This document shows positions 11,001 to 19,144 of a stretch of 64,000 nt of DNA, piece by piece. A program made the position numbers and the translations under genes. The DNA is from Saccharophagus sp. K07 (GTDB lineage: Bacteria > Pseudomonadota > Gammaproteobacteria > Pseudomonadales > Cellvibrionaceae). The notes beneath the pieces are model-generated. The model searched no databases and was not told the origin of the DNA. It was given only the letters and a program-made list of their open reading frames with translations. Positions within the stretch are counted from its first letter, which is position 1, and every line of letters begins with the position of its first letter. The DNA is taken from assembly GCF_014336955.1 (NCBI RefSeq), contig NZ_QRAI01000001.1:930001-994000 (forward strand), in the 5' to 3' direction.

Positions 11001-12948
11001 CGATGGTCAGATTGGTATGAAGTCGGAATTTGATGAAACCTTTGCTTTTGTTCCTGAGACATTCGCCGACAATGGCGAAAATCAGTATTACCGCCTGTTA
11101 GGGCTGAAAAGCGCCAATGCGAGTGATGCGGAAAAAATCGTCAAATATGTTCGCGGTGAAGATATTTCCGGATATCGCAATCGCCGCATCGATGTGGACG
11201 GCGATGGCAAGCTTGAACCTGTTCTGCTCGGTGACATTGTGAATTCTTCTCCACTGGCCGTCGGTCGTCCTTCCAGTGGTTATGATTTGGCGTTTGGCGA
11301 TGAAACCTATCGTGAATTCCGCCAAAAATATCAAAACCGCCGGCAGGTGGTTTATGTCGGCGCAAACGATGGCATGTTGCACGCGTTCAATGGTGGGTTT
11401 TATAACGCGTCGACCTTCAGCTATGAATTGAGTCGTTCTGGTGAAACCAAACACGCACTGGGTGCGGAGCTGTGGTCTTATATTCCCTACAATGTGCTGC
11501 CGCATTTGCAGTGGCTGACCAAGCCTGATTATCCGCACGTATTCTTCGTCGATGGCACCGTAAAAAGCTATGACGTCAATATTTTCCCGAATGATGCAAC
11601 GCATCCGAAAGGTTGGGGAACTATTTTGGTGGCAGGTCTGCGTTTTGGTGGCGGCGATTACACGCTAGATCCTGAAAATGATGCAGATAACGATCCGAGC
11701 AACGATATTACTTTGCGCTCTTCGTATGTGGTTCTCGACATCACGGATCCGGAGCAGCCACCTAAAGTCCTTGCGGAAATTACCCATCCGGATTTGGGCT
11801 TCACCGTGGCGGAACCTGCGCTCATCAAAATGCGCGCTGGCAGCTCTTCGACTGGCTCTTATTTAAACCCGAGCTTGAATAAATGGTATCTCGTTTTTGG
11901 CTCCGGTCCTGCTGGCTCTACTGCAGCTGGTCGACAACAAGCACTGACATCAGCTGTCAGTGACAAAACTGCCAAGCTCTTTATTTACGACTTGGCCAAA
12001 AAAGAGCTGACTGTTAAAGACACTGATGAAAAATCCAGTTTTATTGGGGGTATTCATTCAGTTGACTGGACCCGCGACTATATCGACGACGCCATTTATT
12101 TTGGTTTGGTGTCCGGGAATGTCAGCAATGCAAGCGGCAAATTAATGCGTGGCCTCGTGCAAGACACAGATGGCTCATTGACGCTGACGATTGGTGAAGT
12201 GCTGGATGAAACTGCGCAACCTTTCAGCGCGACGCCTCTGACCGTGCGCGATCGCATGGGAGAATATTGGGTTTATTCCGGTACCGGGCGTTTTTATGTA
12301 GTGGAGGATAATTTCACTACCGCGCAGCAATCTTATTACGGCATCAAAGAGCCGCAAAAGAATGGCAAGGTTGTAAATGATGTGGTGAAAAAAGCGGATT
12401 TGATCAACACCACTGATATTCGGGTATTTACCGATGGCAGCGTGGATTCACGGGAAAAACCCGGCACAGATATTATTTTGAAGGGTTCTGCTCAACCGGC
12501 TAAAACCTTCATGGATGTCTACAATGCGGTACAGAGAAACCATGGTTGGTATTTTGATTTCGATCGCCTGCGCTCACGCAATGTGACTCAGGCAGTAGTA
12601 TCGGATCAGTCTCTGGTATTTACGGAATATCAACCCAGTGGCATGAAATGTCAGCCGGAAGGGTTGGGATTCCTCAATGCGCCGCATTTGCAAGCGGGTA
12701 TTCCGGGAGCCTTCGCGCCGCTCGGAACTGACTCCAGCTCAGTCAATGAAGATGGAGCGGAAGAGGTGAAATTGAGCGATAACCTTGGTCTCGGCAGTCC
12801 CTCATCACCGGCAATACATCAACGCGGTGACGGTAAAAAGGTTGCGGTGGTGCAAACCTCTACAGGGGAACTTTCAACCAATGTTATTGAGAATGGCGCA
12901 ACTCAAGGACAGCGAGAATCTTGGCGAGAAGTGATTATCAATCGGTAA
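8089..12948 (+). CDS. pilY1: Type IV pilus tip adhesin/biogenesis protein PilY1 (PilC family)
   Basis: A 1619-residue exported protein with a cleavable signal peptide (cut probably after the ASA motif near residue 28). The C-terminal third is the PilC/PilY1 beta-propeller (VYVGANDGMLHAFNG, DIVNSSPLAVG). Four DxDGDG calcium loops are visible at about residues 70, 765, 968 and 1035. The N-terminal part is the variant beginning LAMSNDHQLFYKAYTDYDDL, without a DxSxS metal site, so a functional von Willebrand A domain like that of P. aeruginosa PilY1 is not evident. The ATG at 8089 has GAGG 8 bases upstream and is preferred to the GTG at 8080. It should sit on the minor pilin tip complex and mediate adhesion and calcium-dependent retraction control. 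Confidence 0.93.
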   Translation: MKKRKLLDAARKFIAFSVGLGVVSPMMASAQTIADYASVPPLLAESATPMVMLAMSNDHQLFYKAYTDYDDLDGDGYADTTYKNSIEYVGYFDSNKCYVYDTTNKLFVPVALTNNRYCNKTTHNQWSGNFLNWATMTRIDEVRKVLYGGYRSIDSDSATVLERSFLPNDAHSFAKYYNGTDLNKLTPFGTATTGMDTDTSGITICNTTRESSAGGVISQSSTKPPLARVVKGNYSLWAANERYQCLYSEEQSATNSNQYSVTGLRAKSSNPSTNDRMKEADGTTVPDYVVRVSVCVDGLVGGEDCKQYPNGNYKPIGILQRFGDNQSVMWGLLTGSYKKNKSGGVLRKNIGFITDEINTTTDGTFKSAPATGGIINTIDKLRLANYRFGKDKSSGNDDGSYNSTDKCAWGKNSFKDGECTNWGNPFTEILLECYRYFAGKGPNSSFDADDSSLISGLTRQTSWKNPQNADTACASLNVIAFNASTVSYDNDQLDGVSDLNTNKTARQLTKIVGDGEGITDQYYFVGTNGGTGDNANQLCTAKQVTDLGLVTGTCPDAPRLSGSYLAAGLAYHANTADLRPDIDDKQSVTTYGVTLAPALPNVALTAPGGKRVSILPACRNSEIGGNCGLVDFKVVSQSVTPEKLTGKFYVNWEDSEQGGDYDQDVSGVLTYELTSTQLKITTDVFESSTPYKMGFGFIVAGTTNDGFHSLSGVNGYSGYGCTNCQEGDSAKSKTFTLGTSTVGSSIVKLLEQPLYYAAKWGGFVDIDGDGKPNLAKEWDQRNNITGESGSDGQPDTYFYATSPNQLKNQLTNILVSILDRTASGTSAAVVANTGTGEGAIYQALYNPRFSAANGVDAVDWVGTLNALFIDTYGFIREDNAEPKGKLTVEDNIVDIFYNPVSQKTQVQRYSAMADGSQGEAIGAPVDVLDIKPIWSARDELGKVTDYVTQRAKYSDIANSGRYIFTSIDLDGDGQIGMKSEFDETFAFVPETFADNGENQYYRLLGLKSANASDAEKIVKYVRGEDISGYRNRRIDVDGDGKLEPVLLGDIVNSSPLAVGRPSSGYDLAFGDETYREFRQKYQNRRQVVYVGANDGMLHAFNGGFYNASTFSYELSRSGETKHALGAELWSYIPYNVLPHLQWLTKPDYPHVFFVDGTVKSYDVNIFPNDATHPKGWGTILVAGLRFGGGDYTLDPENDADNDPSNDITLRSSYVVLDITDPEQPPKVLAEITHPDLGFTVAEPALIKMRAGSSSTGSYLNPSLNKWYLVFGSGPAGSTAAGRQQALTSAVSDKTAKLFIYDLAKKELTVKDTDEKSSFIGGIHSVDWTRDYIDDAIYFGLVSGNVSNASGKLMRGLVQDTDGSLTLTIGEVLDETAQPFSATPLTVRDRMGEYWVYSGTGRFYVVEDNFTTAQQSYYGIKEPQKNGKVVNDVVKKADLINTTDIRVFTDGSVDSREKPGTDIILKGSAQPAKTFMDVYNAVQRNHGWYFDFDRLRSRNVTQAVVSDQSLVFTEYQPSGMKCQPEGLGFLNAPHLQAGIPGAFAPLGTDSSSVNEDGAEEVKLSDNLGLGSPSSPAIHQRGDGKKVAVVQTSTGELSTNVIENGATQGQRESWREVIINR

Positions 12949-12956
12949 ATGGCCGC

Positions 12957-13376
12957 ATGAAGAGACAAAGTGGATTCTCGCTGATTGAATTTGTATTAGT
13001 GGCACTGACAATCGCGCTGTTAATTGCCATCATTTTTAAAAATTATGCGGAAGCGGTGGTGCAGGAACGACGCACCATCGCCCAGCAGGCACTGTATACC
13101 GTGGTTGGTTTGCAGGAGCGCTGGTTCGTTCGTATGTCGGAATATGCCCGCAGTATCGACCAGGTTGGCGGCGCAGATGCGGCTGGCGATTATTATGTGC
13201 TGCAAATTACTCAGGATCCCTGCGGCAATACCAGCTGTTTTACCGTGACAGCAGTGGCGCAAGGTGAGCAGACTGACGATCGCGACTGCGAAAAAATGTC
13301 GATCAATAATCTCGGCGTTAAACGTGCGGTGAGTCGCGATAATCGTGATACCACGGATAAATGTTGGGAGTCCTAG
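12957..13376 (+). CDS. pilE: Type IV pilus minor pilin PilE
   Basis: A 139-residue pilin with a short leader ending SG, followed by FSLIEFVLVALTIALLIAII: a standard PilD cut site with Phe at +1 and Glu at +5. The globular part carries a C-terminal disulfide candidate (CGNTSC) and DRDCEKMSINNLGVK, as in PilE-type minor pilins. It begins 8 bases after pilY1; the pilY2 gene found between them in P. aeruginosa is absent. Its stop overlaps the end of the opposing fimT-like gene by 4 bases. The ATG at 12957 keeps the leader short, as is usual for type IVa pilins. Confidence 0.87.
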   Translation: MKRQSGFSLIEFVLVALTIALLIAIIFKNYAEAVVQERRTIAQQALYTVVGLQERWFVRMSEYARSIDQVGGADAAGDYYVLQITQDPCGNTSCFTVTAVAQGEQTDDRDCEKMSINNLGVKRAVSRDNRDTTDKCWES

Positions 13377-13951
13377 AGATCCGGTTCGTCCTCGGGTAGG
13401 GCGTTGCAATTAATTGGCTTTTTGTCGACGTGTGCTACCAAGCCATTTTCCAACGGTCGGGCGACGTAGCTTCGGCCAGACATATTGGCGCTGATGCGGC
13501 GAATTAAATATTTATCTTCTTTTTTCGGGCAGAGGTAAAAGCTTCCGTAGGGATGCGCTCTGCCATCGTTGTGGTACCGGATAAAACCCGCTCTGCTGGA
13601 GGCTCGCAAATGTAACGAGCCGTCAAATTCCGCAGCCAATTCAAATTCGATTTTTTCCTTTTGATTGACTTTTCGATCGCCATTTTCGTCGACGAATACA
13701 ACAAACTTTTTGATCTTGTCGCGGGTGCATTTCATGTTGTCATCGACACCGCAGAACAGAACTTCTTTGCCGGAAAATACAGCTAATTCGCGTGCTTTAG
13801 TCAAGTGGCGGAGAATTTCCCGGGCGGCAGTATCGGATTCCTGCTTGAGTTTGTAGCTGCGCAGATTGGGAGCGGCAGCTCCGAGTAGAAGCGCTGCCAA
13901 AGCGATGGTAACAAGTACTTCGAAGACAGTGGTGCCTTTGTCCTTTTTCAT
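13373..13951 (-). CDS. fimT: GspH/FimT-family pseudopilin
   Basis: A 192-residue protein with leader MKKDKG followed by TTVFEVLVTIALAALLLGAAAP. Gly before the cut and Glu at +5 are kept, but +1 is Thr rather than Phe. The globular part is the GspH domain, with a DENGDRKVNQ loop resembling a calcium site and cysteine pairs. GGAGGG precedes the ATG at 13951. It opposes pilE tail to tail and lies 37 bases past the end of pilR reading the same way. In P. aeruginosa fimT follows pilR too, so this is probably the true fimT, with the rest of the pilin operon turned round. Confidence 0.8.
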   Translation of the reverse strand: MKKDKGTTVFEVLVTIALAALLLGAAAPNLRSYKLKQESDTAAREILRHLTKARELAVFSGKEVLFCGVDDNMKCTRDKIKKFVVFVDENGDRKVNQKEKIEFELAAEFDGSLHLRASSRAGFIRYHNDGRAHPYGSFYLCPKKEDKYLIRRISANMSGRSYVARPLENGLVAHVDKKPINCNALPEDEPDL

Positions 13952-14031
13952 ATGCCCTCCATGGCAAGTAAACTCCTGCACGAATCATGACGCGCTCGCG
14001 GGCTTTTATCTGTAGGAAATTAACCCTGCTG

Positions 14032-15414
14032 TCAGTCAGATTCCAACCCGAGTTTTTGCAGGCGATAACGCAATGACCGGAAGGTGATACCGAGTTCCCG
14101 GGCGGCGACGGTCTTGTTCCAGCGCACGGCTTCCAGTGCGCCCAAAATCACTTCCTTCTCGATCTCTGCCAGATATTCATCAAGGGATGTGTATTCACCA
14201 CAGCGGGCATAATGATCGATTTTGCCGCTCTCAGCGGGTTTGCGCGCTGTAGGTGTGATCACTTGATTGCCAGAATGGAGCTGCAGGTCGCGCCCTTTGA
14301 TCAGGTTATCTTCGCAGAGGGTGAAAGCGCGCTCGAGGATGTTTTCCAATTCGCGCACGTTCCCAGGGAAATCGTACTGGCGCAGCTGTTCCATCGCCTC
14401 GACGCTCATTTCCGGTATAGGAACGCCGACCTCTTGGGCGAGTTTACGCAGAATATGCTGAGCCAGGGTCGGCAGGTCTTCCTTGCGTTCGCGCAAGGCG
14501 GGGACATTGAGTTGGATAACATTGAGACGGTAAAACAAATCCTGCCGGAAGTGGCCTTTGTCCACTTCCTTGGCGAGATCTTTGTGAGTGGCGCAGAGAA
14601 CTCGCACATCGGTTTTGACTTCAGCTGGCGCACCCACGGGGCGTACGGCTTTTTCCTGCAGAGCGCGCAGCAATTTCACCTGCATTTCCAGCGGCAGATC
14701 CGCGACTTCATCAAGGAAAAGGGTGCCCCCTTCTGCTGCTTGGAAAAGACCTTGTTTATCCTGATGCGCGCCGGTGAAGCTGCCTTTTTTGTGGCCAAAA
14801 AACTCACTTTCCATCAACTCGCCAGGAATCGCGCCGCAGTTCACTGGAATAAACGGGCCGGATGCACGGGGTCCTAATTCATGAATTGAACGGGCTACTA
14901 ACTCTTTTCCGCTGCCGGATTCGCCGGCGATATAAACCGGCGCCTGAGAACGCGCCAGTTTGCGAATACTGATTTCCAGGTTCTGAATAGCTCTGGAATT
15001 GCCGATCAAACGCGACGGGCGACTTTGCGTGGCCTGCTCAGGCAGGCGACTCGATTGCACCGCAGCGGATACCAGTTTGCGCAGTGCGGCGAGGTCGACA
15101 GGTTTGGAAACGAAATCGAAAGCGCCTGCTTTCATGGCTTCCACCGCGGTATCCATATTGCCATGAGCGGTGATAACCGCTACCGGCACTTCCGGATGCT
15201 TGGACTGCATAAACTTCACCAGTTCTATGCCGTTGCCATCCGGTAAGCGCATATCGGTCAGGCAGAGGTGGTATTCGGTCCGGGTAATCAGTTGTTTGGC
15301 TTCACTGACAGAGCCTGCGCTCTCAGTTTCAATGTCCATTCGCTGCAAAGTGAGTTCAAGTAATTCACAGATATCTGGTTCATCGTCGATGATCAGCGCT
15401 TTGAGTTGAGTCAT
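14032..15414 (-). CDS. pilR: Type IV pilus two-component response regulator PilR (sigma-54 activator)
   Basis: A 460-residue NtrC-type activator. The receiver domain (1-120) has phospho-acceptor Asp54 in CLTDMRLPDG. The AAA+ domain has Walker A GESGSGKE at 164-171, the sigma-54 contact loop GSFTGA at 211-216 and a Walker B in TLFLDEVADL. A Fis-type helix-turn-helix (AARELGITFRSLRYRLQKLG) ends the protein. PilR activates sigma-54 transcription of the major pilin gene, which is not in this window. It is 15 bases downstream of pilS in the same direction. Confidence 0.95.
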   Translation of the reverse strand: MTQLKALIIDDEPDICELLELTLQRMDIETESAGSVSEAKQLITRTEYHLCLTDMRLPDGNGIELVKFMQSKHPEVPVAVITAHGNMDTAVEAMKAGAFDFVSKPVDLAALRKLVSAAVQSSRLPEQATQSRPSRLIGNSRAIQNLEISIRKLARSQAPVYIAGESGSGKELVARSIHELGPRASGPFIPVNCGAIPGELMESEFFGHKKGSFTGAHQDKQGLFQAAEGGTLFLDEVADLPLEMQVKLLRALQEKAVRPVGAPAEVKTDVRVLCATHKDLAKEVDKGHFRQDLFYRLNVIQLNVPALRERKEDLPTLAQHILRKLAQEVGVPIPEMSVEAMEQLRQYDFPGNVRELENILERAFTLCEDNLIKGRDLQLHSGNQVITPTARKPAESGKIDHYARCGEYTSLDEYLAEIEKEVILGALEAVRWNKTVAARELGITFRSLRYRLQKLGLESD

Positions 15415-15429
15415 GTGAGCAGGCTCTGA

Positions 15430-17031
15430 TTAAAACATGCGTTGAAAATGTGAAAAATCGATGCGAAAACAACTCAGCCCTTCTTCCGTTCGGCGATAGT
15501 GCAGGCTGGCCTGGTTGATTTCACAAAGCTCCTTGGAAATATACAGCCCTAAGCCGGAACCGCGTTCTTCCGTGGTAAAAAACGGGTCGAAAATATAAGG
15601 CAGTCGGTCATTACTGATGCCAGGTCCAAAGTCGATTACTTCAAGATAACTGATATCGTCATTGCGCGATTTATTCACTTTTAGCAGTACCTTGGCAACC
15701 CCGGTGTGCTGGCGACTATAGCGTAACCCGTTATCGAGCAGATTGGTGAGCACCTGAGACAAATGCGTCTGGTCCATTTTCACCTTGTGACAGCCCGCGT
15801 TCATCTCTATTTCCACTGCGACATTCTGCCCGGTCGTGTATTGCGTGACAAAGCCGGGTAACCATTCGTTGAGATCGAAGGTTTCCGGTTGCGGCTCTTT
15901 GCGGCGTGACAGCGCCAAAGTGCTTTCGACAATGTGATTCACCCGCTGCGAATGCTGGTGAATGATTTCCGTCAGGCGTTTGTCAGCGCCGCTGATATGA
16001 GGGGATTCTGCCAGCAGTTGAGCCGCATGCGATATGGCGCCCAGAGGATTGCGAACCTCGTGTGCAATGCTGGCGGTTAGTCGCCCTAAGGAAGCCAACT
16101 TCAGCTGCTGTGCCTGTTGCGTCATAACGCGGTGATCTTCGATATAAATCACTGTGCGCGTCGACTCTCCCAATTCTATGGAAGACAAACTCACGCGCGC
16201 TTGCTGTCCGGCGCGCAACTCTATGACTTGGGGTGGCCCACCTTGCGCACTTTCTTTCCAGTGGGCAATAAATCGGGCGAGAGGAGAGAGTGTGTTGAAG
16301 TTGAGGTTGCGATAATCCGTATCGAGCGGCAAATCCAACAGGCGCAGAGCGGAATCGTTAATCAATTCAATGTGATTGTCGTTATCGAGAACTATGATCC
16401 CGGTGCGCATACGCGCGACTATAGCCTGCGCCAAGCGCTGCAGGTGAGCAGCGAATGCCGCTTGTGTGGCAGCCTCAAGATTACTGGTGCGCAGTTTTTC
16501 GGTCAAAAACTGAAAGGCATAAGCTGTACAAAACAGCAGAACACCGAGAAAACCCGCGGAAAACAGCGCTTGGTTGTTAATGTGCCCCAGTTGGTACAGA
16601 TACATGGTTTCGGCGATGACGAGCAAACTGGCCATGGCTGCAAAGGCAATGCCCAACTGCCCGCGAATAAAAATGCCGGCCATGGCAACAACCACCAACA
16701 GCAAATAGCCAAGCCCGCTTTCAATGCCGCCGCTGGCGTGAATCAATGTGACCAGCGCTACCACATCGGTCACCAGTGACGTGACGACTCGATTAAATGA
16801 ATGGATCAGTTTGTTGGGCTGGACAATGACCAGAGTCAATAAACAGATGCTGAGGTAAACCAGCACGGCCCAGAGGAACAATTGTGGATAGAGTGTGCTA
16901 AGGAAATTTCTTGAAGCCGCAAACAAATAAACGCCCATCAAAAAGAAGGCGAGGATCGCACGGAAATAAAAATAGACCTTTAACAGCGTGGGGTTGTGCT
17001 GTACCTGAATAATGTCGGATTCGTGTCTCAT
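15430..17031 (-). CDS. pilS: Type IV pilus sensor histidine kinase PilS
   Basis: A 533-residue kinase with six membrane helices in about residues 22-178, a PAS domain at about 205-300, a HisKA domain with His324 in SIAHEVRNPLGA and an ATPase domain ending in GSGLGLYISKELCEIN. The topology matches PilS, which senses pilin in the membrane and phosphorylates PilR. The start is only about 40 bases from a hairpin terminator behind bamD, so its promoter is short or overlaps that region. pilS and pilR form a two-gene unit. Confidence 0.95.
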   Translation of the reverse strand: MRHESDIIQVQHNPTLLKVYFYFRAILAFFLMGVYLFAASRNFLSTLYPQLFLWAVLVYLSICLLTLVIVQPNKLIHSFNRVVTSLVTDVVALVTLIHASGGIESGLGYLLLVVVAMAGIFIRGQLGIAFAAMASLLVIAETMYLYQLGHINNQALFSAGFLGVLLFCTAYAFQFLTEKLRTSNLEAATQAAFAAHLQRLAQAIVARMRTGIIVLDNDNHIELINDSALRLLDLPLDTDYRNLNFNTLSPLARFIAHWKESAQGGPPQVIELRAGQQARVSLSSIELGESTRTVIYIEDHRVMTQQAQQLKLASLGRLTASIAHEVRNPLGAISHAAQLLAESPHISGADKRLTEIIHQHSQRVNHIVESTLALSRRKEPQPETFDLNEWLPGFVTQYTTGQNVAVEIEMNAGCHKVKMDQTHLSQVLTNLLDNGLRYSRQHTGVAKVLLKVNKSRNDDISYLEVIDFGPGISNDRLPYIFDPFFTTEERGSGLGLYISKELCEINQASLHYRRTEEGLSCFRIDFSHFQRMF

Positions 17032-17070
17032 CTTATTAGCTCTGGCGGATAGCCTGGATTATTTGGACAC

Positions 17071-17098
17071 AAAAAAGGCAGCCTCAGCTGCCTTGGTT
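17071..17098 (-). terminator. Rho-independent terminator after bamD
   Basis: An 8-base-pair perfect stem (17075-17082 with 17087-17094, loop CTCA) is followed on the minus strand by six T residues. It lies right after the bamD stop and in front of pilS, which is read the same way. Confidence 0.85.
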
Positions 17099-17099
17099 T

Positions 17100-18038
17100 T
17101 TAGCCAGCTTTGTCAGGACGGGGGGCTTCTATTTTTTCAAATTCAGTCTCGTCCTGATATTCGGGGCTATATTGCGCGCGCGTATCGAAGCCGGCAAGTT
17201 CTGCCCGCTCGAACAGACCAAAGGTGACATAGCTGAACCAACCGCGTCTGTGTCTCTTTAAATAATAGGTTTGGTCAAATTCGCCATTGTCTTTCAGAGC
17301 CGGGTAATCCGGGAAGTTCGCGGCCAATACTTTAACCGCCGTGTCTGCCATGTCTTTCATGTCTAACAGGTAATACGCCTGAGCCATAACTGCCAAACCA
17401 TCGGGGACTGCCGGGGTTCTCTGAAAATTCTCCACCACAAAACTACCGCGCTTCGCCGCTGCGAGATAAGCACCGCGCTTGAAATAGTAATTTGCTACGT
17501 GAATTTCCGAACGGGCCATCACATTGCGCAAATAAACCATACGCTTCTGTGCATCGGATGCATAAGGGGAATTGGGGAAGCGTTGAATAAACAGGGCAAA
17601 ATGGTCGAAGGCTTCACGCGCACCACCTATATCGCGGTCGGTATTGTCGGCGCCGAAAATTGAACCAACGAAGCCGCTTTCCCGGTTATAGCTGGCGAGA
17701 CCGCGCATGTAGTAGGCGTAGTCGACATCGCGATGTTGTGGGTGAAGGCGGATGAACCGTTCCGCGTTGGCGATCACATCCTCAAAATTATCGGCCTGGT
17801 AATGGGCGTAAATCAGTTCCAGTTGAGCTTGTTCGCCATAGGTGCCGAAGGGGAAGTTTTCCTCCAGCATTTGTAGGGTTTGAATGGCGGCCAGCCAACT
17901 GCCGTTATTCAAATGTTTTTGCGCGCTTTCATACACTTCCTGTTCGGTTAGCCCCTTGCGCGACTTTTCTGGAGGTTTGGTGGCACAGGCGCTAAGAAGC
18001 GTTAGAATGACGCACATTACGAGGGTGGCAAAACGCAT
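17100..18038 (-). CDS. bamD: Outer-membrane assembly lipoprotein BamD (ComL/YfiO)
   Basis: A 312-residue lipoprotein with the lipobox LLSAC (Cys18). Helical TPR-type repeats follow (SAQKHLNNGSWLAAI; YGEQAQLELIYAHYQ; HRDVDYAYYMRGLASYN; SPYASDAQKRMVYLRN), as in BamD. It is part of the BAM complex that inserts outer-membrane proteins such as pilus and pump components. At 312 residues it is longer than the E. coli protein (about 245); the extra length is a polar C-terminal tail after the last repeat, ending in APRPDKAG. It diverges from rluD, the usual arrangement in gammaproteobacteria. Confidence 0.93.
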   Translation of the reverse strand: MRFATLVMCVILTLLSACATKPPEKSRKGLTEQEVYESAQKHLNNGSWLAAIQTLQMLEENFPFGTYGEQAQLELIYAHYQADNFEDVIANAERFIRLHPQHRDVDYAYYMRGLASYNRESGFVGSIFGADNTDRDIGGAREAFDHFALFIQRFPNSPYASDAQKRMVYLRNVMARSEIHVANYYFKRGAYLAAAKRGSFVVENFQRTPAVPDGLAVMAQAYYLLDMKDMADTAVKVLAANFPDYPALKDNGEFDQTYYLKRHRRGWFSYVTFGLFERAELAGFDTRAQYSPEYQDETEFEKIEAPRPDKAG

Positions 18039-18181
18039 TGAAACCCGCTCTTGACTTCAAGTTGTAGTGAAAATCTAACAGCCAACCAATCCCGGTAAAT
18101 TCCAAAATTGTGGCGAAATTCGTGGTTCCGGCCCGTAGGGCGGGGAACGGTGCAGTGTAGCCAGTCGTGCAGAAGAACTCA

Positions 18182-19144
18182 ATGAAACAGCAAATCTCCG
18201 AGCAGAACCGTATTTCCTTCGAACTATCTGGCCAGCGCTTGGATCAGGTGGCCGTCCACTTGTTCCCGCAATTTTCCCGCGCTCGTTTGCAAGAATGGAT
18301 AAAAACAGGCCAGATCACCTTGGAAGGCAGGGCCGTCAAACCAAATACCAAGGTCGCTGGAGGCGAAGTTATCCGCCTCGAGGTGGAGCAGAAGAACGAA
18401 GGCGAATGGCAGGCGGAAGATTTGGGACTCAATATCGTTTACGAAGACGACGACTTGCTGGTCATAGATAAACCTGCGGATCTTGTGGTTCACCCGGCGG
18501 CGGGCAACGAAGATGGCACCTTGTTGAACGGCTTGCTGCACCATTTGCCACAGTTACAGCAGATCCCTCGGGCAGGCATAGTGCACAGGTTGGACAAAGA
18601 CACAACCGGCTTGATGGTCGTGGCCAAAACATTGGAAGCTCAGAATCATCTGGTGCAACAGCTGCAAGCCCGCACAGTTTCCCGGCAGTACGTGGCAGTA
18701 GTGATAGGAGCAATCCCTCCGCACGGCCAAGTCGATGCTCCCGTCGGGCGGGACCCGTTCAACCGGGTCAAAATGGCGGTAGTGAAATCGGGGGGCAAAG
18801 AGGCCATCACTCATTTTCGCCGTCTTGCCCGTCTGGGGCCGTTCAGTCTTGTCCGGCTCAAACTGGAGACTGGTCGCACCCACCAGATTCGCGTCCATAT
18901 GTCCCATCTGGGTTTTCCTTTGGTTGGTGATCCCCTCTACGGTCGCCGCTTGTCCCGCATGGTGGACGTGAGCCCAGAAGTGGTGGAAATGGTGACATCG
19001 TTTCCGCGGCAGGCGCTTCATGCGGAGCAGCTGTCCCTAATTCACCCGAGCACCGGCGAAACCTGCAGCTGGAAATCTCCCTGGCCGGAAGATTTTGCCG
19101 TATTGGTCGAGGAATTGGGCGGACCGGCTTATGAGGCGGAGTAG
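18182..19144 (+). CDS. rluD: 23S rRNA pseudouridine synthase RluD
   Basis: A 320-residue enzyme with an N-terminal S4 RNA-binding domain (residues about 15-75, QRLDQVAVHLFPQFSRARLQ) and a catalytic domain with the motif HRLDKDTTGLMVVAKT, whose Asp is the nucleophile. It makes pseudouridines 1911, 1915 and 1917 in helix 69 of 23S rRNA. The ATG at 18182, with AGAAG upstream, is preferred to the GTG at 18167. It overlaps the start of pgeF by 14 bases; bamD-rluD-pgeF-clpB is a conserved neighbourhood. Confidence 0.94.
   Translation: MKQQISEQNRISFELSGQRLDQVAVHLFPQFSRARLQEWIKTGQITLEGRAVKPNTKVAGGEVIRLEVEQKNEGEWQAEDLGLNIVYEDDDLLVIDKPADLVVHPAAGNEDGTLLNGLLHHLPQLQQIPRAGIVHRLDKDTTGLMVVAKTLEAQNHLVQQLQARTVSRQYVAVVIGAIPPHGQVDAPVGRDPFNRVKMAVVKSGGKEAITHFRRLARLGPFSLVRLKLETGRTHQIRVHMSHLGFPLVGDPLYGRRLSRMVDVSPEVVEMVTSFPRQALHAEQLSLIHPSTGETCSWKSPWPEDFAVLVEELGGPAYEAE

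Noticed and set aside
11098-11604. A 168-codon frame antisense to pilY1
   Set aside because: Lies inside pilY1 and has no recognisable features.
12823-12831. RGD tripeptide near the PilY1 C-terminus (about residue 1579)
   Set aside because: P. aeruginosa PilY1 has a functional RGD, but this one is at a different place in a very different, longer protein; a chance match is likely.
16117-16779. A 220-codon frame antisense to pilS
   Set aside because: Shadow of pilS, with a low-complexity HQN-rich product and no ribosome site.
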